The notes under the pieces are model-generated. The model was not told the origin of the DNA. It saw nothing but the letters and a program-made list of their open reading frames with translations, and searched no databases. From contig NZ_SGXE01000001.1 in assembly GCF_004216895.1 (NCBI RefSeq), forward strand, positions 124,001 to 188,000: 64,000 nucleotides of DNA, given 5' to 3'. The position numbers and the translations under genes were made by a program. Below, in pieces: positions 51,423 through 59,677 of this stretch; the stretch's first letter is position 1; each line of letters begins with the position of its first letter. Source of the stretch: Aquimarina brevivitae (GTDB lineage: Bacteria > Bacteroidota > Bacteroidia > Flavobacteriales > Flavobacteriaceae).

Positions 51423-52451
51423 ATGGGATTTTTTGACTTCTTTACCGAAGAAATTGCAATTGATTTGGGTACAGCAAATACCCTAATTATCCATCAAGAC
51501 AAAGTGGTGGTAGATAGCCCTTCTATTGTAGCCAGGGATATTTTGACCAATAAAATTATTGCTGCAGGAAAAGAAGCTGCGATGATGCAGGGAAAAACCC
51601 ACGAAAATATCAAAACCATTAGGCCCTTAAAAGATGGTGTAATTGCAGACTTTGATGCGAGTGAAAAAATGATAAGTATGTTTATCAAAGACATACCTGC
51701 ATTGAAGAAAAAACTTTTTACGCCTGCCCTGCGCATGGTAATTTGTATCCCCTCTGGTATCACTGAAGTTGAAATGCGTGCTGTAAGAGAAAGTGCAGAA
51801 AGAGTAAATGGAAAAGAAGTATACTTAATCCACGAACCGATGGCAGCGGCCATCGGTATCGGGGTAGATATAATGCAACCCAAAGGAAATATGATTGTTG
51901 ACATAGGTGGAGGTACTACCGAGATTGCTGTTATTGCCCTTGGTGGTATCGTATGTGATAAGTCCGTAAAAATTGCGGGAGATGTATTTACTAACGATAT
52001 TATTTATTATATGAGAACCCAGCATAACCTATATGTTGGGGAACGAACTGCTGAAAAAATCAAAATTCAAATTGGATCAGCTACAGAAGACTTAGAAATT
52101 CCTCCAGAGGAGATGAATGTTCAAGGTCGTGATTTGCTCACCGGTAAACCAAAGCAAGTACAGATCTCCTATAGAGAGATGGCGAAAGCATTAGACAAAT
52201 CTATTTTGAGAATTGAAGATGCTGTTATGGAAACTTTATCGCAAACTCCGCCTGAGCTTGCCGCTGATATCTATAACACAGGTATATATCTTGCTGGTGG
52301 AGGCTCTATGCTTAGAGGACTAGATAAAAGATTATCACAAAAAACAGATCTTCCTGTATATATTGCAGAGGATCCTCTTAGAGCAGTAGTTAGAGGTACC
52401 GGAATAACTTTAAAAAATATTCCACGCTATAGAAGTGTACTGATTAAGTAA
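51423..52451 (+). CDS. mreB: Rod-shape actin homologue MreB
   Basis: 342 residues. Actin-fold nucleotide motifs: phosphate 1 IDLGTANTLIIHQD, phosphate 2 MIVDIGGGTTEIAVIALGG, adenosine motif IYLAGGGSMLRGLDKRLS, and the connecting LIHEPMAAAIGIGV. The N-terminal MGFFDFFTEEIAI includes the amphipathic membrane-binding stretch. It forms filaments under the membrane that guide PBP2/RodA. First gene of the mreBCD-mrdA-rodA operon. Confidence 0.97.
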   Translation: MGFFDFFTEEIAIDLGTANTLIIHQDKVVVDSPSIVARDILTNKIIAAGKEAAMMQGKTHENIKTIRPLKDGVIADFDASEKMISMFIKDIPALKKKLFTPALRMVICIPSGITEVEMRAVRESAERVNGKEVYLIHEPMAAAIGIGVDIMQPKGNMIVDIGGGTTEIAVIALGGIVCDKSVKIAGDVFTNDIIYYMRTQHNLYVGERTAEKIKIQIGSATEDLEIPPEEMNVQGRDLLTGKPKQVQISYREMAKALDKSILRIEDAVMETLSQTPPELAADIYNTGIYLAGGGSMLRGLDKRLSQKTDLPVYIAEDPLRAVVRGTGITLKNIPRYRSVLIK

Positions 52452-52544
52452 ATTTCTCAGACTTTTAAATACCTTAAACTGCATATTATCGTTAAACTAT
52501 TTTTAAAACTTAGTGTAGAGAATTTCAAAAAATAATAAAAAAGA

Positions 52545-53372
52545 ATGCAGCAGATCATTAACTTTTTAATTAGGAATAAAAATTCCCTATTATATCTGCT
52601 ACTCCTATTTTTATCTCTATTCTTCACCGTTCAATCGCATACCTATCATAAAAGTAAGTTTATTACTTCTACCAATTTTTTTATTGGTGGACTATACAAT
52701 TGGCAACAAGGAGTTACCCAATATTTTGATCTAAAATCCGAAAACGAAAAACTTCTAGAAGAAAATAAAAAATTAAGAAATAGAATTTCATCATTACAAG
52801 TCCAAGATTCTTTAACTTCGTACATTGATTCTACTTCATTTGCCACGCCTTATCTGTATATCAAAGCTAATGTATACCGAAATGACTACAGTAAATTGGA
52901 TAATTATATCTTACTTAACAAAGGAAGTAAGGATAGTATTCAGCCAGATATGGGTGTCATCACTGATAAAGGGATTGTAGGTATCGTTGAATCCGTTTCT
53001 AATAATTACAGCAGCGTCATTTCTATCCTTAACAGCAATTCGAGCATCAATGCTGGACTCAAAAAATCCAATCAGTATGGCTCATTAGTGTGGAATGGAA
53101 AAAATCCCAATGTAGTACAATTAGAAACCGTACCACGACAGGCATTATTGAAAATAGGCGATACAATTATTACCAATGGAAGGTCTACCATTTTTCCGAA
53201 AGGAATTGGTATTGGAACCATTTTAGATTATAAATTAGATCGAAGTCAAAACTACTATACCATTGATGTAAAGTTATTTAATGATATGACTGACCTTGGT
53301 TATGTATATACGATTCAAAGTAATCGCAAGGAAGAAATACAAGAATTAGTAAAAACACAAAATGAACAATAG
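52545..53372 (+). CDS. mreC: Rod-shape determining protein MreC
   Basis: 275 residues. Short cytosolic start, one membrane helix (LLYLLLLFLSLFFTVQSHTY, about 14-33), a coiled coil (LKSENEKLLEENKKLRNRIS) and the two beta-barrels of MreC (GIVGIVESVSNNYSSVISIL, SNQYGSLVWNGKNPNVVQLE). It links MreB filaments to PBP2 in the periplasm. It overlaps mreD by 11 bases. Confidence 0.93.
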   Translation: MQQIINFLIRNKNSLLYLLLLFLSLFFTVQSHTYHKSKFITSTNFFIGGLYNWQQGVTQYFDLKSENEKLLEENKKLRNRISSLQVQDSLTSYIDSTSFATPYLYIKANVYRNDYSKLDNYILLNKGSKDSIQPDMGVITDKGIVGIVESVSNNYSSVISILNSNSSINAGLKKSNQYGSLVWNGKNPNVVQLETVPRQALLKIGDTIITNGRSTIFPKGIGIGTILDYKLDRSQNYYTIDVKLFNDMTDLGYVYTIQSNRKEEIQELVKTQNEQ

Positions 53373-53868
53373 TACCACGTTACATATTGCCCGTTTTTTG
53401 CTTTTAGTAGTGGTTCAAATCACAGTATTGAATCAAATTAATTTTTTGGGATTTTTAAATCCTTACCTCTATATCATCTTTATTTTATTAGCCCCTATTA
53501 ATATCAATAGAAGTCTTTTTTTGGTAGTAAGTTTTCTTTTAGGACTAATCATTGATATGTCTGGTGATTCAGGAGGAATCCATGCTGCAGCCTGTGTGAC
53601 CATAGCGTATATACGTCCCGTCATTTTAAGGTCTTCATTTGGTTTGAGTTACGAATTCCAAACAGTTAAATTAGGTAATGTAAGTTTTGGTGAGCGTTTG
53701 GTGTACGTAACATTAATGGTTTTAATACATCACTTAATACTTTTTTCATTAGAAATTTTTAACTTCTCTCATATACTTTTAATTGCGAAAAAAACGTTAT
53801 TTTCTAGTGTGTTTACATTAGTAGTAACCATGCTTGTATTGGTATTATTTAGAAGGAGAGATTCATGA
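53362..53868 (+). CDS. mreD: Rod-shape determining protein MreD
   Basis: 168 residues, polytopic with about five helices. The family features are the ILNQINFLGFLNPYLYIIF start, the conserved FLLGLIIDMSGDSGGIHAAA segment and ACVTIAYIRPVIL. It is a membrane component of the elongasome. The stop overlaps the mrdA start by 4 bases (ATGA). Confidence 0.9.
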   Translation: MNNSTTLHIARFLLLVVVQITVLNQINFLGFLNPYLYIIFILLAPININRSLFLVVSFLLGLIIDMSGDSGGIHAAACVTIAYIRPVILRSSFGLSYEFQTVKLGNVSFGERLVYVTLMVLIHHLILFSLEIFNFSHILLIAKKTLFSSVFTLVVTMLVLVLFRRRDS

Positions 53869-55736
53869 GAAAGTTACTTTTATACCTTATCATATTATCA
53901 ACTGGATTTATTTTTGTTTTTAGACTTTTTTATCTTCAGGTGTATGATACGTCTTATGCGACCTTATCTGAAGATAATGCGATCAAAGTGATTTATGATT
54001 ATCCGCAACGTGGAGATATTTACGATCGTAACGGCAAGTTAATGGTCACCAATCAACCGTCTTATGATGTAATGGTGATCCCCAGGGAATTGAAACCCTT
54101 TGACACCATAGAGTTTTGTAAGCTATTAAATATTGAAAAACAAAAGCTCGTCAAAAACCTTAAAAAAGCTTGGGCGTATTCTCCAAGAGTTCCTTCGGTT
54201 ATAATTCCACAACTTACCAAAAATGAATACGCCTATTTACAAGAAAAAATGAGAAAGTTTAATGGTTTCTTTATTCAAAAGCGATCATTGAGAAACTATC
54301 ATACGGACAATGCTGCCAACGTACTTGGTTATATAGGCGAAGTGAATAATGCCCAAATAAAAAAAGACCCTTACTATTTATCCGGCGATTTAATAGGTAT
54401 AGATGGTGTAGAGAAACAATACGAAAACATCCTTAGAGGTGAAAAAGGAGTAAAAAGAATTCAAAAAGACCGATTCAATAGAGACATTGGTCCTTATAAA
54501 GGGGGACGCTATGATACTTTACCAGTCAACGGAAAAGACTTAACAATTACCTTAGATGCTGAGCTGCAAGCCTATGGTCAAAAACTTATGGCGAATAAAA
54601 GAGGAGGTATTGTAGCAATTGAACCATCTACCGGTGAGATCTTAGCTTTAGTTACCGCTCCGACTTATAAGCCAGAGTTGCTTGTTGGTCGAAAACGTTC
54701 TCCAAATTTTACCAAACTGTATTATGATACTATTGCAAAACCTCTTTTTGATCGTGGATTACAAGGAGAATACCCTCCTGGATCTCCTTTTAAAACAATA
54801 AATGCATTAATCGGGTTGCAAGAAAATGTAGTTAATACCGAAGAACGAATTTATTGTCGATTAGGATATTATTACGGAAGCAAAGGTCAAAAACTAGGCT
54901 GCCACTCCCACCCTACTCCGCTAAATATGATTCCTGGCATTGCACATTCGTGTAACGCTTATTTTGCAACGGTTTATCGCAGAGCGATAGAAAAGTATGA
55001 CACTCCGCAAGAAGGTATTGATAATTGGCGAAGACATGTTACCAGTTTTGGTCTTGGCAATTATCTCGGTAATGATTTACCGGTTGGTAAAAAAGGAAAT
55101 ATACCAGATGCCGAAGATTATAACAGAGCCTATGAATATCCAACCTATAAGTGGTATGCAACAGCAACTATTTCTAATGCCATCGGTCAAGGAGAAGTAT
55201 TAGCAACTCCCATCCAATTAGCCAATATGACAGCGGCAATTGCTAATAAAGGGTTTTATTTTACTCCTCATATATTGAAAGCTATTGATGGACAACCAAT
55301 AAAAGAAGAGCAGTTTACAATACCCAAGCAGACCACTATAGATCGAGAACATTTTGACCCTGTCATTGAGGGAATGCATCAGGTTTATGTAATGGGTACC
55401 GCCTCGCATCTTAAATCTCCGGGTATCAATATTTGTGGAAAAACCGGAACTGCAGAAAACTTCACCAAAATAGATGGAAAGAAAGTACAACTTACGGATC
55501 ACTCTGTTTTTATTGCCTTTGCTCCCAAAGAAAACCCACAAATAGCGCTTTGCGTATTTGTTGAAAACGGTTATTATGGAGCACGTTATGCTGGTAGAAT
55601 GGCAACTTTAATGATTGAAAAACATATCAAAGGAGAAATCACCAGAAAAGATTTAGAAAATTGGGTATTATCGCATAGTTTAGAAGAGGAGTATGCAAAG
55701 CCCCTTAGTGGAAAACCATTTAAAATAAATCAATAA
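53865..55736 (+). CDS. mrdA: Penicillin-binding protein 2 (elongasome transpeptidase)
   Basis: 623 residues. N-terminal membrane anchor (LLLYLIILSTGFIFVFRLF), PBP dimer domain (DYPQRGDIYDRNGKLMVTNQ), and transpeptidase domain with S-x-x-K at Ser307-Lys310 (PPGSPFKTINA), S-x-N (HSCNAYFATVYR) and K-T-G (ICGKTGTAENF). All active-site motifs are intact. It crosslinks peptidoglycan during lateral growth together with RodA, whose gene begins at the very next base. Confidence 0.95.
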   Translation: MRKLLLYLIILSTGFIFVFRLFYLQVYDTSYATLSEDNAIKVIYDYPQRGDIYDRNGKLMVTNQPSYDVMVIPRELKPFDTIEFCKLLNIEKQKLVKNLKKAWAYSPRVPSVIIPQLTKNEYAYLQEKMRKFNGFFIQKRSLRNYHTDNAANVLGYIGEVNNAQIKKDPYYLSGDLIGIDGVEKQYENILRGEKGVKRIQKDRFNRDIGPYKGGRYDTLPVNGKDLTITLDAELQAYGQKLMANKRGGIVAIEPSTGEILALVTAPTYKPELLVGRKRSPNFTKLYYDTIAKPLFDRGLQGEYPPGSPFKTINALIGLQENVVNTEERIYCRLGYYYGSKGQKLGCHSHPTPLNMIPGIAHSCNAYFATVYRRAIEKYDTPQEGIDNWRRHVTSFGLGNYLGNDLPVGKKGNIPDAEDYNRAYEYPTYKWYATATISNAIGQGEVLATPIQLANMTAAIANKGFYFTPHILKAIDGQPIKEEQFTIPKQTTIDREHFDPVIEGMHQVYVMGTASHLKSPGINICGKTGTAENFTKIDGKKVQLTDHSVFIAFAPKENPQIALCVFVENGYYGARYAGRMATLMIEKHIKGEITRKDLENWVLSHSLEEEYAKPLSGKPFKINQ

Positions 55737-56993
55737 ATGCCAAAATCTACGCTAGCGTCCATAGACTGGTTAACTGTTTTACTTTTTTTGCTTCTCGTAG
55801 GTTTTGGATGGATGAATATCTACTCTGCATCTCTAGAGGAAAGTAATTCATTTTCGATTTTCGACTTTACACAGGTGTACTCTCGCCAGGCTTTATTTAT
55901 CTTACTAAGCGTGGCATTAATTGTTATTACACAGGCTATAGAGGCAAAATTTTATGAACGATTTGCCGGGTTGATCTATATCATTTCTCTATTATCACTT
56001 TTAGGTTTATTTGTTTTTGGAAAAACTATATCCGGAGCAACATCCTGGTATAGTTTCGGTTCTTTCAGCCTTCAGCCCTCTGAGTTTGCTAAAGTCGCAA
56101 CGTCTTTAGCTTTAGCGAAGTTTTTAAGCGAAATGCAGACTAATATCGGCCTATTAAAAGATCAGGCCAAAGCATTTTTAATTATTGCTTTACCTGCGCT
56201 ATTCATCATACCTCAACCAGATCCAGGTAGTGCGTTGGTATATGCGGCATTTTTCTTTCCCTTATATAGAGAAGGACTAGCCGCCATTTACCTGATCATT
56301 CTTTTTGCAGCTGCATTCTTATTTATCGCTACCTTAATTTTCAACCCCATAATTGTTATAACCACCATAGCTATTGTTATGATAGTTATCTTATTCAAAA
56401 AAAGAAAGCAAAAGCCCAAAATTAGATATTATTTACTCTCTCTAATTTTTGTAGCTGGATTTTGTTATTCTGTGAATTATATCTTTAATAATGTCTTTGA
56501 ACAACGACATCGTGATCGTTTTAATATAGTACTGGGCAAAGAAGTAGATACCAAAGGAATTGGATACAATACCAATCAGAGCGAAATAGCTATCGGTAGT
56601 GGCGGCTGGACAGGCAAAGGCTGGAAAGAAGGTACGCAGACTAAAGGTGGTTTTGTGCCTGAACAACATACTGATTACATTTTTAGTACGGTTGGAGAAG
56701 AATGGGGATTTCTGGGAGCTTCTTTAATTGTAATTCTCTTTATTCTTCTATTGCTGCGCATTTTACAACTAGCAGAACGACAAAAAACCATTTTTAGTCG
56801 CGTCTACGGGTATAGTGTTGCAGGTATATTATTCACGCATTTTGCCATAAATATAGGAATGGTAACAGGGCTTTTACCTACTATTGGAATACCATTACCT
56901 TTTTTTAGTTACGGAGGTTCTGGGTTATGGGGCTTTACCCTCTTATTATTTATTTTTATTAAACTTGATGCCAATCGTGTTAATGAATGGTAA
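55737..56993 (+). CDS. rodA: Peptidoglycan glycosyltransferase RodA
   Basis: 418 residues, about ten membrane helices (SEDS family). Signature stretches: FSLQPSEFAKVATSLALAKF, PQPDPGSALVYAAFFFPLYR (Asp-containing catalytic loop), the long periplasmic loop KGGFVPEQHTDYIFSTVGEE and IPLPFFSYGGSGLWGF. It polymerises lipid II with PBP2. The spacing to mrdA is zero. It ends 2 bases before the convergent nuclease gene. Confidence 0.95.
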   Translation: MPKSTLASIDWLTVLLFLLLVGFGWMNIYSASLEESNSFSIFDFTQVYSRQALFILLSVALIVITQAIEAKFYERFAGLIYIISLLSLLGLFVFGKTISGATSWYSFGSFSLQPSEFAKVATSLALAKFLSEMQTNIGLLKDQAKAFLIIALPALFIIPQPDPGSALVYAAFFFPLYREGLAAIYLIILFAAAFLFIATLIFNPIIVITTIAIVMIVILFKKRKQKPKIRYYLLSLIFVAGFCYSVNYIFNNVFEQRHRDRFNIVLGKEVDTKGIGYNTNQSEIAIGSGGWTGKGWKEGTQTKGGFVPEQHTDYIFSTVGEEWGFLGASLIVILFILLLLRILQLAERQKTIFSRVYGYSVAGILFTHFAINIGMVTGLLPTIGIPLPFFSYGGSGLWGFTLLLFIFIKLDANRVNEW

Positions 56994-56995
56994 GG

Positions 56996-57790
56996 TTATA
57001 AATTCCAAAAATCTAACGTAATCGTAGATTCTAATTTCTCCTGTTTTTTACTGTCTAACTGTTTAAAAAAATCAATCCCCGTATGTGCTTCTATTGCATC
57101 AATATTTGTGATGTATTGATTTAAATCGTTTCCAAAATTTTCTTGTGGAATTAAAAATGCTATCGCTTTGTAATCTTGCTTTGGGTAAAAGATAATTTTA
57201 AAAAAATAGTGTGGCACCGAAACCCTTTCATACCCAATGCGATCTAAATCTGGCGAGAGTACCCCACCTGTGATAATAAGCAACGAATCTTTCTGCATGG
57301 CTAACTTTCGTACCTGATGTTCTAGCTGATTCCATATACCGCCATTAAATTGTGCAGATTGTGGAGTAATATTAGAGGTGTAAAATGTATCCTCATAAGC
57401 CTCTTTATCAAATTTCATATCCCCTGCCGGGCACAGATGCCCTCTTTGATAACCTGAATTCTTATAATTTCGCCAATCGGCAGAACCTGACATCACAAAA
57501 GGATCCCTTTCAAAATAAGGTCTTTTTCTAGAGGAATCAGTAAGCTTATTTTTTGCTAAATAATACATAACCCACTCCGCTTGTTCGTGTTCTTCTCTGT
57601 AAGAAAATGAAAAATGACGCCGATGTATGACTACATCACGAGTGGAACTCGGTAAATACGTCATAAAATTTTCTTTTAATACTGCAGTATCGGTTTGTGT
57701 ATAATTGTAAAAATCAATTGCCTTTTCTGCATAGTAAAATATAATGACCGACAAGATCATAAGTACAGTATAGATAACTTTTTGTTTCAT
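56996..57790 (-). CDS. Exported DNA/RNA non-specific endonuclease (NUC1 type)
   Basis: 264 residues. N-terminal hydrophobic segment (VIYTVLMILSVIIFYYAEKA) as signal or anchor, then the beta-beta-alpha-metal nuclease domain with the D/E-R-G-H-type motif GYQRGHLCPAGDMKFD (catalytic His) and the metal-binding Asn motif FYTSNITPQSAQFNGGIWNQ. The catalytic set looks complete. A periplasmic or secreted nuclease for nutrient acquisition or defence is probable. Convergent with rodA. Confidence 0.88.
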   Translation of the reverse strand: MKQKVIYTVLMILSVIIFYYAEKAIDFYNYTQTDTAVLKENFMTYLPSSTRDVVIHRRHFSFSYREEHEQAEWVMYYLAKNKLTDSSRKRPYFERDPFVMSGSADWRNYKNSGYQRGHLCPAGDMKFDKEAYEDTFYTSNITPQSAQFNGGIWNQLEHQVRKLAMQKDSLLIITGGVLSPDLDRIGYERVSVPHYFFKIIFYPKQDYKAIAFLIPQENFGNDLNQYITNIDAIEAHTGIDFFKQLDSKKQEKLESTITLDFWNL

Positions 57791-57848
57791 TGCTACAATT
57801 ACAAATTATGGTTTACCCCTTTTAATTTGAAGCCAATACCTTATTGGT

Positions 57849-57864
57849 TATTTTAGCTAAAATA
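57849..57864. promoter_or_regulatory. 16-bp perfect palindrome TATTTTAGCTAAAATA
   Basis: Perfect inverted repeat in the 197-base gap between divergent genes (nuclease and VKOR fusion). It shares the TTAGCTAA core with the operator-like site at 454-467. Possibly an operator for either gene. Confidence 0.35.
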
Positions 57865-57987
57865 GTATTTTTAGCCTGCTAACATTGAGGCAGTGATAGT
57901 CAAATACTAAACGATCCTTAAGGATAAAAGTATGCATTTGCTTCAATACACACACAAATTAAATAATTACTTTAAAAGGCGCTTTAC

Positions 57988-59586
57988 ATGAAGGACAATA
58001 TTGAAAAAATCATTCACTCCACTTTATTAAAAAATAACATAAAAGAGTATCCCAAAAAAGATTTAGGGCTTCAATTAGAAATACACCCTAACTTTCCAAG
58101 TTTTCAATCCATAACAGATACCTTAGATTATTTTAATATTGACAATATCGCTGTAGAGGTGCCAAAAGAGGCATTAGCGCAGCTACCTGAGCACTTTATA
58201 TCTCTAGTAAGAAACGGGGACTATGAAGAAATTGCCGCTATAACGAAGAAAAATGGCGTTATTGAAGTAGCTCATTCTGATCTAAAGCAAAAAAAATTCA
58301 GTTTTGAAGAATTTACTGCTATTTGGGAACCAAAGGTGATCGCAGTAGAAAAAAATGAAAACGCTACGCAGTTGAAATTTTCTAAAGCACCCTTGCAATT
58401 GGTATTTGCTATTGTTACAGTCCTAGGCATTGGATACTTATTACTACAAAAGAGTTGGTCCATAGAAAATTTACTTTTCTTTCTAATTGCTGCTGGTGGA
58501 ACTATACTAAGTGTTTTTGCAGTACGAGAAAGCTTAGGATTTCAATCTCAGAAGCTACATCAATTTTGTACCTCAGTTGGCAAATCGGATTGTAGCGAGG
58601 TGATCAATAGTGACAGAGGTAAGATTTTTAAAGACGTATCCCTTGCTGATAGTGGTATTTTGTTTTTTGGGTCATTAGTTGCCTTTATCACACTGTATTC
58701 TTTTACAGATAGTATTATAGTACCTGTATTGGCAGGCGTTCCTATCGTACTATATTCTTTGTATTCTCAAGCTTTTGTTCTAAAAAAGTGGTGTGCTGTA
58801 TGTATCGGTATGGCAACGCTATTTATTGCATTGGCAGGTTTATCTTATACATATTTTCCATTAAACATCAAGATAAATGAATTAATAACCTTTGCTTTCT
58901 TATTCTCAGTGCTTGCTATCACCTATTTTTTTATAAAAAATAAAATAGTAGCTACGAAAGAACTTAAGTCAAATAATGTAAAACTCAACCAATTTAAAAG
59001 AGACGAACAACTATTTAACCACTTACTAAGTCTATCAGAGACTATAAAAGATACGCAAACTTTTGAGCACGAAATCATATTGGGTAACCCTAATGCTGGG
59101 TTTAAGTTAATAAGTTCTACCAATCCAATGTGTGGGTTTTGTAAAGATGCTTTTGAGGCGTATAGACGTGTATATCGCACTTTATCTGATAACTTGCAAA
59201 TTGTAATACGTTTAAAAGTTAATGCTGATGATTTGGAGAACAATGCTACGATAATAAGCCTTATCTTATTAGAAATATATAATAGTCAAGGACAGGAAGC
59301 CTTTATCGAAGCCTATACAGCTTGGTTTGAAGATCGAACTTTTGCAAACTGGATTAAAAAATACGATACTGTTGCTTATAAAAACTCTCCATATATTGAA
59401 GTGTTAAAAAAACAATCCAAATGGGCTGAAGATAACCATTTAATGTACACCCCTGCAACGGTAATTAATGGTTCTTTATATCCAAAGAAGTATAGTTATG
59501 ATGAATTTTTCCATTTTGTAAATATTATGGTAGAAGATTATCAGGAAAAATTCAACCAGGCACCTATGGTTGCAGAAGCGCAATAG
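57988..59586 (+). CDS. C39-peptidase-like / VKOR / DsbA-like fusion protein
   Basis: 532 residues. Residues 1-115 resemble a C39 bacteriocin-leader peptidase domain (HPNFPSFQSITDTLDYFNID, PEHFISLVRNGDYEEI with the His, KFSFEEFTAIWEPKVIAVEK), but the usual N-terminal catalytic Cys is missing. Residues about 130-320 are a VKOR domain with the loop cysteines FCTSVGKSDCSEV and the C-x-x-C KWCAVCIG (Cys269/Cys272). Residues about 355-515 are a thioredoxin/DsbA-like domain with C-x-x-C PMCGFCKDAF (Cys382/Cys385). It should oxidise thiols outside the cytoplasm, using quinone, perhaps for peptides recognised by the C39-like part. Confidence 0.8.
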   Translation: MKDNIEKIIHSTLLKNNIKEYPKKDLGLQLEIHPNFPSFQSITDTLDYFNIDNIAVEVPKEALAQLPEHFISLVRNGDYEEIAAITKKNGVIEVAHSDLKQKKFSFEEFTAIWEPKVIAVEKNENATQLKFSKAPLQLVFAIVTVLGIGYLLLQKSWSIENLLFFLIAAGGTILSVFAVRESLGFQSQKLHQFCTSVGKSDCSEVINSDRGKIFKDVSLADSGILFFGSLVAFITLYSFTDSIIVPVLAGVPIVLYSLYSQAFVLKKWCAVCIGMATLFIALAGLSYTYFPLNIKINELITFAFLFSVLAITYFFIKNKIVATKELKSNNVKLNQFKRDEQLFNHLLSLSETIKDTQTFEHEIILGNPNAGFKLISSTNPMCGFCKDAFEAYRRVYRTLSDNLQIVIRLKVNADDLENNATIISLILLEIYNSQGQEAFIEAYTAWFEDRTFANWIKKYDTVAYKNSPYIEVLKKQSKWAEDNHLMYTPATVINGSLYPKKYSYDEFFHFVNIMVEDYQEKFNQAPMVAEAQ

Positions 59587-59623
59587 AAAATTATAAGACT
59601 TCATTTCGTATATGCTAAAAACT

Positions 59624-59661
59624 AAAAAGGCTGTCTAAATTGAACTTAGACAGCCTTTTTT
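59624..59661. terminator. Bidirectional terminator
   Basis: AAAAAGGCTGTCTAA / TTAGACAGCCTTTTT, 15 bp perfect, loop of 7, with A-run and T-run. It serves both the VKOR fusion (+) and the plug protein (-) genes, which converge here. Confidence 0.92.
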
Positions 59662-59677
59662 ATTTACTAATAGGTAA

